Source: an uncultured Candidatus Saccharibacteria bacterium (GTDB lineage: Bacteria > Patescibacteriota > Saccharimonadia > Saccharimonadales > Saccharimonadaceae). Taken from it: DNA of 59,567 bases. Both the position numbers and the translations under genes were made by a program. Under the pieces are notes generated by a model. It worked only from the letters and a program-made list of their open reading frames with translations. It was not told the origin of the DNA and did no database searches. The stretch lies in the NCBI GenBank assembly GCA_946527885.1, contig CAMMYO010000002.1:1-59567 (forward strand). The letters are read 5' to 3'. Every line of letters begins with the position of its first letter. Position 1 is the stretch's first letter. This document shows positions 45,601-52,542 of this stretch, piece by piece.

Positions 45601-47317
45601 CATCTATCCATCTGCCGCATGGGTGGGCGTGGTTGCCGGTGACGTTGTTGAGTCTGCGATAATCAGATTCGCCGCTGAGTCGGTAGTAGACCTCCACGTC
45701 GTAGTTTGCGCAGGTAAAATCTTCTCCGTTGGCGGCAACGAGCTCGTATGGCGCCCTAATGCGAGCGAAGGAGTGTTCGTCGTCGTTAAATTTGGTGACG
45801 GTGCCAGTGGTTCGGTCTTCGTAGAAAGCGATATCGTCGCCAATTATTAAGTCGTACGGCTCGGAGCCAAGATTTAGAGCGCTAACATGAATGTCGTAGT
45901 AGAAGGAAGCACCAGCTTTTGTGCGGAGACTCTGATAGGTTGCATAATTGACGTCGCCATGAGCGTTTACGGTGTTAAGGGCTTTTGAAACACTAACAGA
46001 GTTACCTTCGTAGGTAAGCGCAAAATTACGAAGATCAATTTCTGCCGTGTCGCTATCAAGCAGTTCTTCCTGGTCGGATAGGAAATAAGTGCCGCGGGAA
46101 TAAACAGTATTGTCGACTTTATTAGTCCCTAGTGTTTCGTTAAACTTATCTTTTGGAAATGCGACGTAGATTTCGTAACAGGTGTTGAAGACATAGACGC
46201 TGGAGTTTTTTTCAATTCTACAATAAGAAGTGGTCTTTGCTGGAGATGATGAGATGATGTAGTTGCCCTCATCATTCTTGGTCATTGGCTGCTTGTCTGA
46301 ATTGAAGACAAGAGCGTCGTCGCTGAAAGTATCTTCCCAACGCCAGTCTTTTACGGGGATGTAGGTGCTTCTGCCTTGTGCATACACATAGTTTTCTGGG
46401 CCGGTTTCTGGCGTGTAGGGGGCTTCGTAAGGGGTAGTGGTTTGAGTGTCGGTTTTTTGTTTTACACTGGCGCCGTAATAGACATAATGAACCCAAGTGT
46501 AGTCGTTTGCGTTGGCGACATTGAAGCCATCGAGAGAGTCGAGTTTGCGCGGGATGGTATTGACGGTATAATTGCGTTTTTTCCATTCGACAGCGGTGTC
46601 TTTAGAGAGGTATATATTAATAGGATTGCTACTGACTGTATTATTGAGGGTAGCCACGCCTTCGTATGCCAATTCTTCATGGAAGGTTTCTCCGAAGAAC
46701 GGAGCACCGTTGGCGCCGCCATTGATATGGAACTGCAAGGTTACCTGGAAGCTTCCTTGGAGGCTAGTGTTTTTTTCGATGGTCTTGAGGTTTCTAAAGA
46801 GGCAGTAGTTTTGATCGCTTGGGCATTCATATTCCCAATCGTAATCAATGGTAGAAGTGCCTTTTAGAGGTTTAGCGGAGACGTTATAGCTATCTAGCCA
46901 GAGGAATGCAGAGTCGGTCCATTCTTGGCCGAGAGCGTTGATTGTTGTGTATTGTCTTCTAGTTGAGTAACCTGGGCGAATAGGAAGCTCGAGCTTAATT
47001 TCGAGCTGTCTAGGATTGTACGTTTTATCGACGATGTTTGCCGAGTAGTTTGTCTGGATAGTGAATGTGCGGGAGCCGCCGTATGTTTGGTCGACCGGCA
47101 CGCTCCAAGTTTGTTGCGTAAGTTCTGTGTTGCCATTGTTAACGGTACTATCGTAGAAGCTGAGGCTGAGATTCCAAACGTCGCTGCTAACTTCTGCGAG
47201 TGCGCTGGTTTTATTGTTGGCCTGAATGATAGCCGTAATAGAAAAACCGCTTAGAATTGCGATAAAAATAGCAGCAAAAAGCCGCCTTAAAAACTTTGAC
47301 CTTCGTCGAATACTCAT
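42608..47317 (-). CDS. Large surface protein with Cna-B-type repeats and sorting-signal-like C-terminus
   Basis: 1569 aa. A signal peptide/anchor (about 1-40, RLFAAIFIAILSGFSITAII) precedes a long beta-rich, Thr/Asn/Tyr-rich region. At least four repeats of about 70-80 residues lie near the C-terminus, each opening VKHVWNDADN..RP or a variant (DNA about 42830-43900). These match Cna-B collagen-adhesin domains, which often carry isopeptide bonds. The tail has a Pro/Asp/Asn linker, NTPNTGD, a TM helix and KKLHRS, resembling an LPxTG sorting signal but with TPNTG. Two adjacent repeats are near-identical in DNA (around 42850 and 43140). It is probably a host-contact adhesin. GGGAG precedes the ATG. 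Confidence 0.88.
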   Translation of the reverse strand: MSIRRRSKFLRRLFAAIFIAILSGFSITAIIQANNKTSALAEVSSDVWNLSLSFYDSTVNNGNTELTQQTWSVPVDQTYGGSRTFTIQTNYSANIVDKTYNPRQLEIKLELPIRPGYSTRRQYTTINALGQEWTDSAFLWLDSYNVSAKPLKGTSTIDYDWEYECPSDQNYCLFRNLKTIEKNTSLQGSFQVTLQFHINGGANGAPFFGETFHEELAYEGVATLNNTVSSNPINIYLSKDTAVEWKKRNYTVNTIPRKLDSLDGFNVANANDYTWVHYVYYGASVKQKTDTQTTTPYEAPYTPETGPENYVYAQGRSTYIPVKDWRWEDTFSDDALVFNSDKQPMTKNDEGNYIISSSPAKTTSYCRIEKNSSVYVFNTCYEIYVAFPKDKFNETLGTNKVDNTVYSRGTYFLSDQEELLDSDTAEIDLRNFALTYEGNSVSVSKALNTVNAHGDVNYATYQSLRTKAGASFYYDIHVSALNLGSEPYDLIIGDDIAFYEDRTTGTVTKFNDDEHSFARIRAPYELVAANGEDFTCANYDVEVYYRLSGESDYRRLNNVTGNHAHPCGRWIDGYYTMQPTWNLPDNSVAWKIVIKNLDKGIADYPIFTEANYHSQNVPQYGKLYNFSYAEVQRNGQTLNVVPFESYASELTQENLAPYDQATYGHYQQRAFHEYSYDIRPVAPILNVATGGPTLDSQSVAYNASADGYEGMLKDNAYITQQSSDKELNFDVLRQDLTEADLTTDWTQYILLPPGVTVASTPEEIANSASAEQTYKYLYNLDGTTVFNTQSDLSNYVKTHTQVSIIKNWRNSGQELIRTHIDFSEKPFFAHLANYSGSISSFNIKIRIPYDVYAENEATDPGHKYLLKTVVANDDSYKLGTTNIVWNPTPDDGTFFGNAAYADVDEDESIEDVFYTRDTDFSILTAVAAEQSIKATTQTDQNNSYTTEDSYATAGSEYYHKLAIRTGNSKATNVVVYDTVEAAFGNNEHWQGEFLGIDTSYVETQNDANGNPIHIKTYYSPNTDPGSLTSDNSWQEYIEGTTDPSLVKSIAFKYVDANGNPTTIPANSYVYTLLRMKAPADNPSTAFAYNNFRTEWNAIDQNSGMPVPQIEGISSNTTRVQIDHLFDIHVVKQWDDFNNKYNTRPSTITPKLTRDIETIDHSSSINIANGESTLDYHNLHEYYDGQYDVNLDAIPNYTTTKSYNKRTHTYTFKSALTLSKIKVVNIWNDEDNRYNLRPPTVDFNLLYGNTIDNTHQLAVTGNTDDFYFENVPVGLIDDFSVAANPIDDYTTALKVSDDGLTWTFTHTLSANFNITVKHVWNDADNAYGSRPGSVEYTLDKSGAATDTLTLGNIDAQDTFANLPLLDKAKYSVPDVAVERYTTEKNCEDVANSNDVVCTFTHKLEEKFNITIKHVWVDNDNERNLRPATGVTYTLSKDGAESTTHNLASIDTQTTISDLPLIDRTNYSVPDVAVERYTTEKNCEDVANSNNIICTFTHTLIKEESNQPENNPSDPSDPSNPAGTTDDDSPANTPTNTPNTGDTIIASLAILASSIVAGGIFVTIRKKLHRS

Positions 47318-47376
47318 AAATACACTCCCTTTTGCTTAATTTTAACATAAAGGGAATGAGCAATACTACGGGAATA

Positions 47377-48228
47377 TTAGCTTAGCCAGAGGCTAATGCA
47401 ACGAATGTAGCCACCGCCTTTTTTGAGTTCAGATATTTCTGGAGTGAGGCATTTGAGTCCGCGAGTTTCGAGCGCAGCCTTGAGTTTTGGTGCGTGAGCG
47501 GACATAACGACGGTCTCCCCGGTGCTGACTAGATTGCAGGCAAAACCCTCGGTGCATTCCTTAGGATCGACATGGATTTTTTCTAGATCGGGAATGGCTT
47601 CGAGCTTTTTGAGTGAGTCTGCGTCAAAAGCGTCTGGGCAATAAGCAATTGTATGCTCATCAATAACACTGAGCGCCAAATCTAGATCGTAGAAAAAGCT
47701 ATCGGCGTGATTGGTTTCTGGGTTGATGAACTCAGAGCCGTCTGGATTGGTTTTTGGCATGGCGTGAAGCTGCACGAGTTGGAGGCCGAGTGTTTCGGCG
47801 ACGAATTGTTGCGCGGCCGGATCGGAACGGTAACCTGAGCCGGCAAATAGATAATCGCCACAAATAAGCGCATCGCCTTGGCCGGAAAATAATAGATTGT
47901 CGGGAACGCGAACGGTTTTAATGCCCTGCTCTTGTAAGATATGCTCGGCGTATGGCTCTTCAGCTTTGCGCGCGTTTGGCAAGTTTGACATTACGGCAAT
48001 GCCGTTGCGAACGAGTGCCCAGTTGGCAGTATAGACGCCATCTTGGCAGTCGGCTGGTGGGTCGACTTTTATAATTTTGATGCCTGCTCGTTTGAAGCAT
48101 TTGATGAGCGCAGCATGTTCGCGTTTGGCTTTTGCGCGATCGATTTTGGTTTCGGAGTAGTATGGGTTGATTTTGTGGTCGTCTGCAAAAAAGTCTGCGC
48201 CCGACACGAGTAGGGTTTGATTAATCAT
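47377..48228 (-). CDS. Amidinotransferase / dimethylargininase-type guanidine-modifying enzyme
   Basis: 283 aa. The pentein fold pattern is visible: DGVYTANWALV, a central SGQGDALICG, HADSFFYDLDLALSVI with the catalytic His region, and a C-terminal nucleophile Cys in GGGYIRCISL. Length and motifs fit the DDAH/arginine-deiminase superfamily better than the roughly 410-aa ArcA enzymes. Such enzymes hydrolyse or transfer the guanidino group of arginine derivatives. An arginine deiminase pathway has been described in host-associated Saccharibacteria, but arcB and arcC are not nearby, so the substrate is open. Confidence 0.8.
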   Translation of the reverse strand: MINQTLLVSGADFFADDHKINPYYSETKIDRAKAKREHAALIKCFKRAGIKIIKVDPPADCQDGVYTANWALVRNGIAVMSNLPNARKAEEPYAEHILQEQGIKTVRVPDNLLFSGQGDALICGDYLFAGSGYRSDPAAQQFVAETLGLQLVQLHAMPKTNPDGSEFINPETNHADSFFYDLDLALSVIDEHTIAYCPDAFDADSLKKLEAIPDLEKIHVDPKECTEGFACNLVSTGETVVMSAHAPKLKAALETRGLKCLTPEISELKKGGGYIRCISLWLS

Positions 48229-48237
48229 ATATATTAG

Positions 48238-48975
48238 TTATGCTTTTGGTTCGTAATTTGAGATGCCGTCGACGATGAAGTCTGAGTTGAAATCCATTGT
48301 GGAGGCGGCGAGCGCGGCGGCGGCCATATAATTGACTGCTTCTTCGTCGGTTACGTATGTGGCCATATCGTAACTTTCGCCGCGATAAGTTACGTTAGTT
48401 TCGGTGCCGACCTTGTAGACCTTGGAACGATTGATACGCATGTCGGCATCGCGGCTGCGACCATAAGTCAGGGTTGCGGTCTTGGCCGGGAATTTTGCGA
48501 AGAGTTCATACTTTGGGTCTTCGCGATTTAAAATACTGTATACAGGCTCTTTATTAAATAGGATCGCTTTGGCGTCGTCGGTATTAATATCGGTGTTCAT
48601 TACGCTCGATGCGGTGCCCTGTTCTTGCGAGTCGGTCAGAATGGCGGCATAAATCGGCATGCCATAGAAAAGATGATTAGCGATAGCATGAGCCTGCGTG
48701 GCGATTACGGCGTAGTCGGTGCCGCTGCGCCAAATTTGATAGAGCTGCTTGTAAAGATCAGAAGTGCTCTGCGGGTCGATAATTAGACCAACTTTTTGGT
48801 CGCGGGTCTTGATAATTTCTTGAAGATAATGCGCAACGATATCGCGACCCTTGTCACCAGTAATAGCGATAATTTTGAGGTCTTTTGCAGGATTACTATA
48901 GTAAGTAGCTAGAAGCTTAGCTTTGGCTTTTTGGAGTTTTGGTTTGAGTCCGGATTTTGTTGCGTTAGTAGCCAT
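48238..48975 (-). CDS. Degenerate Mur-ligase paralogue (probable pseudoenzyme)
   Basis: 245 aa. It aligns with the MurE-like protein at 39709 from the P-loop strand onward: IIAITGDKGRDIVA replaces VIGVTGTNGKTTT, ATQAHAIANHLFYGMPI replaces LTSHALSQYRDLGIPV, and AAILTDSQEQG replaces AVMTNVTHEHLDY. The Lys/Thr of the ATP loop and the His/Asp metal ligands are lost, and the C-terminal ligase domain is absent, so catalysis is unlikely. It lies 9 nt upstream of the amidinotransferase gene in the same direction. It may be a regulatory or structural partner in wall synthesis; this is inference. Confidence 0.7.
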   Translation of the reverse strand: MATNATKSGLKPKLQKAKAKLLATYYSNPAKDLKIIAITGDKGRDIVAHYLQEIIKTRDQKVGLIIDPQSTSDLYKQLYQIWRSGTDYAVIATQAHAIANHLFYGMPIYAAILTDSQEQGTASSVMNTDINTDDAKAILFNKEPVYSILNREDPKYELFAKFPAKTATLTYGRSRDADMRINRSKVYKVGTETNVTYRGESYDMATYVTDEEAVNYMAAAALAASTMDFNSDFIVDGISNYEPKA

Positions 48976-49096
48976 AAAATTAGTATATCATTTCAGAGAC
49001 AAATGTGCTATAATATATTACATCACACGCAAGTGCGATGCTCGTTTAATCTTTAACGTGGTATAATCGCCCTTTCGGGTGATTAAAACCACACAT

Positions 49097-49173
49097 GTGC
49101 CCGTAGCTCAGATGGATAGAGCGTCAGCTTGCGGAGCTGAAGGTCGTACGTTCGAATCGTATCGGGCATACCA
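49097..49173 (+). tRNA. tRNA-Arg (GCG)
   Basis: The acceptor GTGCCCG/CGGGCAT (one G-U), D arm GCTC/GAGC, anticodon stem TCAGC/GCTGA with loop TTGCGGA, T loop TTCGAAT, discriminator A and encoded CCA are present. The anticodon reads GCG, not the common ACG. TATAAT lies about 35 nt upstream. Confidence 0.93.
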
Positions 49174-49184
49174 TAATTTGAGTT

Positions 49185-49210
49185 AAAAATGCCTATTAGG
49201 GCATTTTTTG
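49185..49210 (+). terminator. Terminator after tRNA-Arg
   Basis: AAAAATGCC tatta GGGCATTTTTT. The next 190 bp to RNA candidate B hold no gene that I can support. Confidence 0.8.
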
Positions 49211-49397
49211 TTGCTTGCTCGTCCATTAGGCGCGCTTCACTCGGAGAAATTACCAACCTACGGCTTTTTGTTGACGAATTATTCTTTAGAAAAAACTGCT
49301 GATCTAGACTATTTTTTATTGCAATTACTCTGAGCCTAACACTAAATAGACTTTTCTAGGCTAGTCTGTTTTTGGTACACTGGCCGTGAAAAAACAT

Positions 49398-49816
49398 GAA
49401 AAACCCCCGCATGTGCGGGGGTGTGTGCCCGAGTGATCGGGCGGGAAATGGCCCTGTCCAGGGCGGTGAAGTTATAAAAGACGCAAAACTTTTTTCAAGC
49501 CGCAGCTCTACATCTGTTCCTCAGAGTCTACTTGCCTCACTTAGGAGGCTTTGGAGTCGGAGGCTGTGCTAAATGGATAGCCATTTGTTTGGCTGGAACG
49601 CCTGGCTATTTGTGCCTTGTGGCACGAATTTAGTTTTGCACCGTCCGGTGCGGGGTTAATGAACTCGAATGGCTTTGGGCCAGTAGCCTTCGGGTTGCGG
49701 ACATCGCTATGGGTGGTGCATCGCTTGCCCATTAACGCGATGCGTGCGATATAATTAATTAAATCGCCGGCATAGAAAGGACCGTGAGCGGAGTTTGCTA
49801 CGCGGCCTCCGACGAT
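49398..49816 (-). ncRNA. Structured RNA candidate B (about 420 nt)
   Basis: It starts from a perfect promoter and ends at CCCCCGC/GCGGGGG plus T-tract (49398-49421). Visible elements include: a 5' hairpin ATCGTCGG/CCGGCGAT; hairpin GCATCGC/GCGATGC, whose loop GTTAATG can pair with CATTAAC about 70 nt downstream (pseudoknot); hairpin GCACCG/CGGTGC; and a three-way junction closed by CTAAAT/ATTTAG around GTGCC/GGCAC and ATAGCCA/TGGCTAT. Further hairpins are GCCTC/GAGGC, GCCCTG/CAGGGC and GCCCGA/TCGGGC. The 63-aa ORF inside has no start signal and is rejected. It shows no tmRNA ends and no RNase P core motifs. Confidence 0.7.
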
Positions 49817-49822
49817 TTATTT

Positions 49823-49851
49823 ATTATATCACACTGACGTATAAATGTCAA
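49823..49851 (-). promoter_or_regulatory. Consensus promoter of RNA candidate B
   Basis: TTGACA (49846-49851), 17 nt, TATAAT (49823-49828) on the minus strand: a match to the sigma-70 consensus at all twelve positions with ideal spacing, the best in the window. It implies very strong transcription. Confidence 0.9.
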
Positions 49852-49880
49852 CAGTTTTTGTAATTTTAGTACAGAATCAA

Positions 49881-49906
49881 AAATCTCCCCTGTTGCGGGG
49901 AGATTT
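49881..49906 (-). terminator. Terminator of the Sm-like gene
   Basis: AAATCTCCCC tgttgc GGGGAGATTT, with TTTTTGATT following on the minus strand. Confidence 0.85.
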
Positions 49907-49909
49907 GTA

Positions 49910-50149
49910 CTAGTTATTGCAAGACATGATTTTGTCTTTATGAACGATGACCGTAGGGGCGTTCTCGTAGATGGTTGCAAGATTTGAGAGCATGCGATTA
50001 GCGTTTGCGACGAGTGTTTGACATGTTACGTTTTCGAGGACAATTAGCGTATCGTCTTCGTCGACGAGTGTGCCGAAATACTGCAATGGCGCTTCGATAT
50101 TGCAAGTAATAACTCTTACCGCCTGATTGGCGAACTTATTCATATACAT
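49910..50149 (-). CDS. Small Sm/LSm-like protein
   Basis: 79 aa. The pattern fits the Sm fold: a first motif with VRVITCNIEAPLQYFGTLVD and EDDTLIVLENVT (Sm1-like strands with the G-x-L-x-x-x-D element), a longer variable loop, then a short strand VIVHKDKIMS at the Sm2 position. It is not an obvious Hfq, because the YKHA/KH signature is absent. The ATG lies 6 nt after TACAAT, so it is probably leaderless, and a good terminator follows. It sits next to RNA candidate B. RNA binding is inferred from the fold guess only. Confidence 0.65.
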   Translation of the reverse strand: MYMNKFANQAVRVITCNIEAPLQYFGTLVDEDDTLIVLENVTCQTLVANANRMLSNLATIYENAPTVIVHKDKIMSCNN

Positions 50150-50213
50150 AATTTGATTGTAACACGAATGGAAATAGGTTGAATTTTATGATAAGATAAG
50201 AAACGGAAGCGTG

Positions 50214-50292
50214 GCCGAGTGGTTGAAGGCGCACGACTCGAAATCGTGTGGGCAGAAATGTCTCGGAGGTTCGAATCCTCTCGCTTCCGCCA
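50214..50292 (+). tRNA. tRNA-Ser (CGA)
   Basis: GGAAGCG/CGCTTCC acceptor, anticodon loop CTCGAAA with CGA, long variable arm, GGTTCGAATCC T arm and encoded CCA. It reads UCG. Confidence 0.96.
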
Positions 50293-50300
50293 TAAAAATA

Positions 50301-50325
50301 ACAACCCGATGGGTTGTATTTTTTA
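50301..50325 (+). terminator. Terminator after tRNA-Ser(CGA)
   Basis: ACAACCC gat GGGTTGT followed by ATTTTTT. Confidence 0.85.
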
Positions 50326-50334
50326 GGTCTTTTT

Positions 50335-50443
50335 GTTGCTTATGGAGAATGTAAAGAAAAAATTGACGTTTTGTCTTTTTGGAAAAGTGCGGTCTAGTTG
50401 GGAATATTTTTCGGTTTGGGCAAATCGTCAATTTTTGTTTGAC
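50335..50443. repeat. Dispersed intergenic repeat with two 17-bp palindromes (copy 1)
   Basis: About 53 bp at 50335-50387 matches 55194-55246 with roughly 7 mismatches. It contains the 17-bp site GTAAAGAAAAAATTGAC (50351-50367). A second site GTCAATTTTTGTTTGAC lies at 50427-50443. Both have the GT[AC]AA-N7-TT[GT]AC form of the groEL-downstream array. The stretch is upstream of the HIT gene. Confidence 0.7.
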
Positions 50444-50507
50444 AAACTGCATAAGGGCGAGATTTTGGGTTGGGATGGATGATATAATTAAGAGAAAAGG
50501 AGTGTAT

Positions 50508-50882
50508 ATGGCAAGTATTTTTTCGAAGATCATTGCGGGCGAGATTCCGTCATATAAGATTTATGAAGATGATAAGACTTATGCTTTTCTTGATATAAAT
50601 CCAGAGACGAAAGGTCACACTTTGGTGGTGCCTAAGGTTGAGGTTGATAAGATCTATGAGTTGAGCGACGATGATTATTTTGCTCTTTGGGCAAGCGTGA
50701 AGAAGATTTCGCGGCATATCGAAGACGTGACGGGTCGCCGTGTAGTGATGAAGGTGATTGGCACGGATGTGCCGCATGCGCATGTTCATCTTATGCCGCT
50801 TGATGAGAGTTGGGAGTATGGCAAGACGCTTAGCTTGACCGAAGACGAGTTCAAGACTATAGCAGAAAAGTTAGCATTGTAA
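50508..50882 (+). CDS. HIT-family nucleotide hydrolase
   Basis: 124 aa from ATG 50508 (MASIFSKIIAGEIPSYKI). AAAAGGAG lies 7 nt upstream; the longer track ORF is not supported. The HIT triad motif HAHVHLMP is near residue 90, and DINPETKGHTLVVP precedes it. The family hydrolyses purine nucleoside phosphoramidates and dinucleotides. TATAAT lies 20 nt upstream, and two 17-bp palindromes lie just before it. The C-terminal Trp-containing tail is slightly longer than in minimal HIT proteins. Confidence 0.92.
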   Translation: MASIFSKIIAGEIPSYKIYEDDKTYAFLDINPETKGHTLVVPKVEVDKIYELSDDDYFALWASVKKISRHIEDVTGRRVVMKVIGTDVPHAHVHLMPLDESWEYGKTLSLTEDEFKTIAEKLAL

Positions 50883-50900
50883 TTGTCAATAGCATAAAAA

Positions 50901-50932
50901 GAAAGTCAAGCCTCTGTTGTCTTGACTTTTTT
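50901..50932 (+). terminator. Terminator after the HIT gene
   Basis: AAAGTCAAG / CTTGACTTTTTT with a 10-nt loop. Confidence 0.85.
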
Positions 50933-50999
50933 GGTCTCTTGTGATATAATAATGGTATATACGCTGCCTGTCTACTAGAGGAAAGGAGAGTACCTTGTT

Positions 51000-51452
51000 A
51001 TGAGAATCGAGAGAACTTTTGGAGAGGGAGGTGCTTGCAAGGTAATTGATCTCTCTGCTATGACCAAGAAAATCGGAAAGGAAGATCTTGGTTCTGCCCT
51101 GATGTGGGCGCAGAAAGAAATCGATCGCCTTGGAGTCGTCCCGGAAATTACTCGTTTTTCAGAGTTCGGCAACGTTCCGGATGATCCGGATATCCATGTC
51201 TCTATGTTTATGATTGACGCAAATACGGCGCTTTGGCGCTGCTCTGCGACTTTCGAGAACAGAGAGAATGGATATTTGCAGCGGAGACCTGGTTCGCCGA
51301 TGCGGGTTGATCGCATTACATACAAGCGCGTGATTAACTTCGCAGAACTCTACGAAAAAAATGCTGCTCGTGTCGAGCAGCTACTCCGAAATGGAGCTTA
51401 CCTTGCTTTGCGCGATGTCAACCCTTTGAGGGCTAAAGCGCAGTTCCGCTAA
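51000..51452 (+). CDS. Orphan protein, paralogue of the 51953 gene
   Basis: 150 aa. GAAAGGAG lies about 11 nt before the ATG and a terminator follows. It shares with the 146-aa product at 51953-52393 a pattern of WA..EI early, an aromatic/Arg stretch in the middle (TALWRC.A / SALYRHAW), RIT, and NGAYL near the end followed by P-x-RA. No signal peptide or TM, no catalytic motif. The two genes converge with one small gene between them. Function unknown. Confidence 0.7.
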   Translation: MRIERTFGEGGACKVIDLSAMTKKIGKEDLGSALMWAQKEIDRLGVVPEITRFSEFGNVPDDPDIHVSMFMIDANTALWRCSATFENRENGYLQRRPGSPMRVDRITYKRVINFAELYEKNAARVEQLLRNGAYLALRDVNPLRAKAQFR

Positions 51453-51475
51453 GGTTGGTTTCCGTTTTTGAGGTT

Positions 51476-51506
51476 TGCCCTGGTTAATGACCGGGGCATT
51501 TTTTTA
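51476..51506 (+). terminator. Terminator after the 51000 gene
   Basis: TGCCCTGGT taatg ACCGGGGCA followed by TTTTTTT. Confidence 0.85.
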
Positions 51507-51532
51507 TGATTCAAATTGTAAACTGGTTTGGC

Positions 51533-51787
51533 TTAGTGACCGACGTTGTCGAGGTAATCGCGAATGGCTTGGTTGTATTCTTCGCGAGTACCGGAGAATG
51601 GTGAGCCATCTGGCAAGTAATCGTGAATGATTTCTTGCTGAGCGGTGGTCATTTCTGCTGCCTGGTTGGCAGCTTTGCCGATAGCCTGAGCCTCTGTTTC
51701 TTCGATAGCTTTTTCGGTTTCTTGAACTTCAGCGGCTTCTTTTAGATTCTCAGAGTTTGACTCTGGAGTTTTTGGAGCGTTTTCCAT
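51533..51787 (-). CDS. Small acidic protein
   Basis: 84 aa, Glu/Ala-rich in the first 50 residues (probably helical or disordered), then a small ordered-looking end (IHDYLPDGSPFSG, EEYNQAIRDYLDNVG). AAGGAA lies 10 nt before the ATG. No family recognised. Confidence 0.6.
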   Translation of the reverse strand: MENAPKTPESNSENLKEAAEVQETEKAIEETEAQAIGKAANQAAEMTTAQQEIIHDYLPDGSPFSGTREEYNQAIRDYLDNVGH

Positions 51788-51922
51788 GAAGGTTTGGTTC
51801 CTTTTTTATTTTTTGTGGTGTTTGTGTTTGTGGTGGATTGATGCGTGGTTTTGTGGTTTTTGTTTTGATCAATCTTGCTATCACTATAGCAAAAAACTTA
51901 TGTTTTGTCAAGAGTGAAGAAA

Positions 51923-51947
51923 TGCCCCTGCTCTTTCGAACAGGGGT
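51923..51947 (-). terminator. Probable terminator of the 51953 gene
   Basis: GCCCCTG / CAGGGGT stem around a 9-nt loop, with a short T-rich tail on the minus strand. Confidence 0.6.
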
Positions 51948-51952
51948 AATTT

Positions 51953-52393
51953 TCAATGTCTGGGTGCCATGAGCTGTGCGCGTCGCGGTTGCGTATGCTG
52001 GATGTAGAGATAGGCGCCGTTGAGGCGATATTGCCAGACTTCGATGGGGCTGGTGCGTTTGAGATCCTGCCAGTTGGTGATGCGACTGTAAGAAACGTAG
52101 GTTTCGCCGTTTTGGGTCCAGGCGTGGCGATAAAGCGCGGACTTTCCATCAGGCTTACAAAAGATGCAAGTGAGTTCACCCATTGCTTGTGGCCGGCCGC
52201 CAAGAGCGGGGATTTCTCTTTCGGTTACAGGGATTTTGTAGGTTTTGATTTCCTGGAGCGCCCATTCGTAGGACTGGTTGCAGTCTTCGATGGTGGGCCC
52301 GGGTTGGATTGGCGGATTACTTTCGTCGGTAGAAAGATAGGGGATTTGTGGATGGGGAACGATGCGGCTGTTTGTTGTCATCGTGATTTTCAT
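51953..52393 (-). CDS. Orphan protein, paralogue of the 51000 gene
   Basis: 146 aa, GGAGG 8-12 nt before the ATG. It shares WALQEI, SALYRHAW, SYSRITNWQDL and RLNGAYLYI with its paralogue at 51000-51452, in the same order. It has a Pro-rich N-terminus and two Cys (CIFCKPDG). Family not recognised; the pair probably arose by local duplication followed by strong divergence. Confidence 0.7.
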   Translation of the reverse strand: MKITMTTNSRIVPHPQIPYLSTDESNPPIQPGPTIEDCNQSYEWALQEIKTYKIPVTEREIPALGGRPQAMGELTCIFCKPDGKSALYRHAWTQNGETYVSYSRITNWQDLKRTSPIEVWQYRLNGAYLYIQHTQPRRAQLMAPRH

Positions 52394-52497
52394 TCAGCTC
52401 ACCTCCTTGGTGATTGGTCGGATTCAGACATCGAAAAAGAACACTGCTAGGCAGATATTTATATAATACCATAAAATGCTCTGATTGTCAATGCAAG

Positions 52498-52526
52498 AAA
52501 ATACCACCCGTTCGAGGTGGTATTCC
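52498..52526 (-). terminator. Terminator of valS
   Basis: AATACCACC cgttcga GGTGGTATT with TTTTCTT following on the minus strand. Confidence 0.85.
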
Positions 52527-52542
52527 GCTCTGTCCTAATCCG

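Noticed and set aside
49174-49397. Gene or RNA between tRNA-Arg and RNA candidate B
   Set aside because: Apart from the tRNA terminator I see only weak AT-rich sequence, with no ORF with a start signal and no convincing fold.
49541-49732. 63-aa ORF inside RNA candidate B
   Set aside because: No Shine-Dalgarno site, and the same bases form the pseudoknot and the three-way junction; it is unlike any protein I know. A tmRNA-like tag frame was also considered but does not end in a typical tag.
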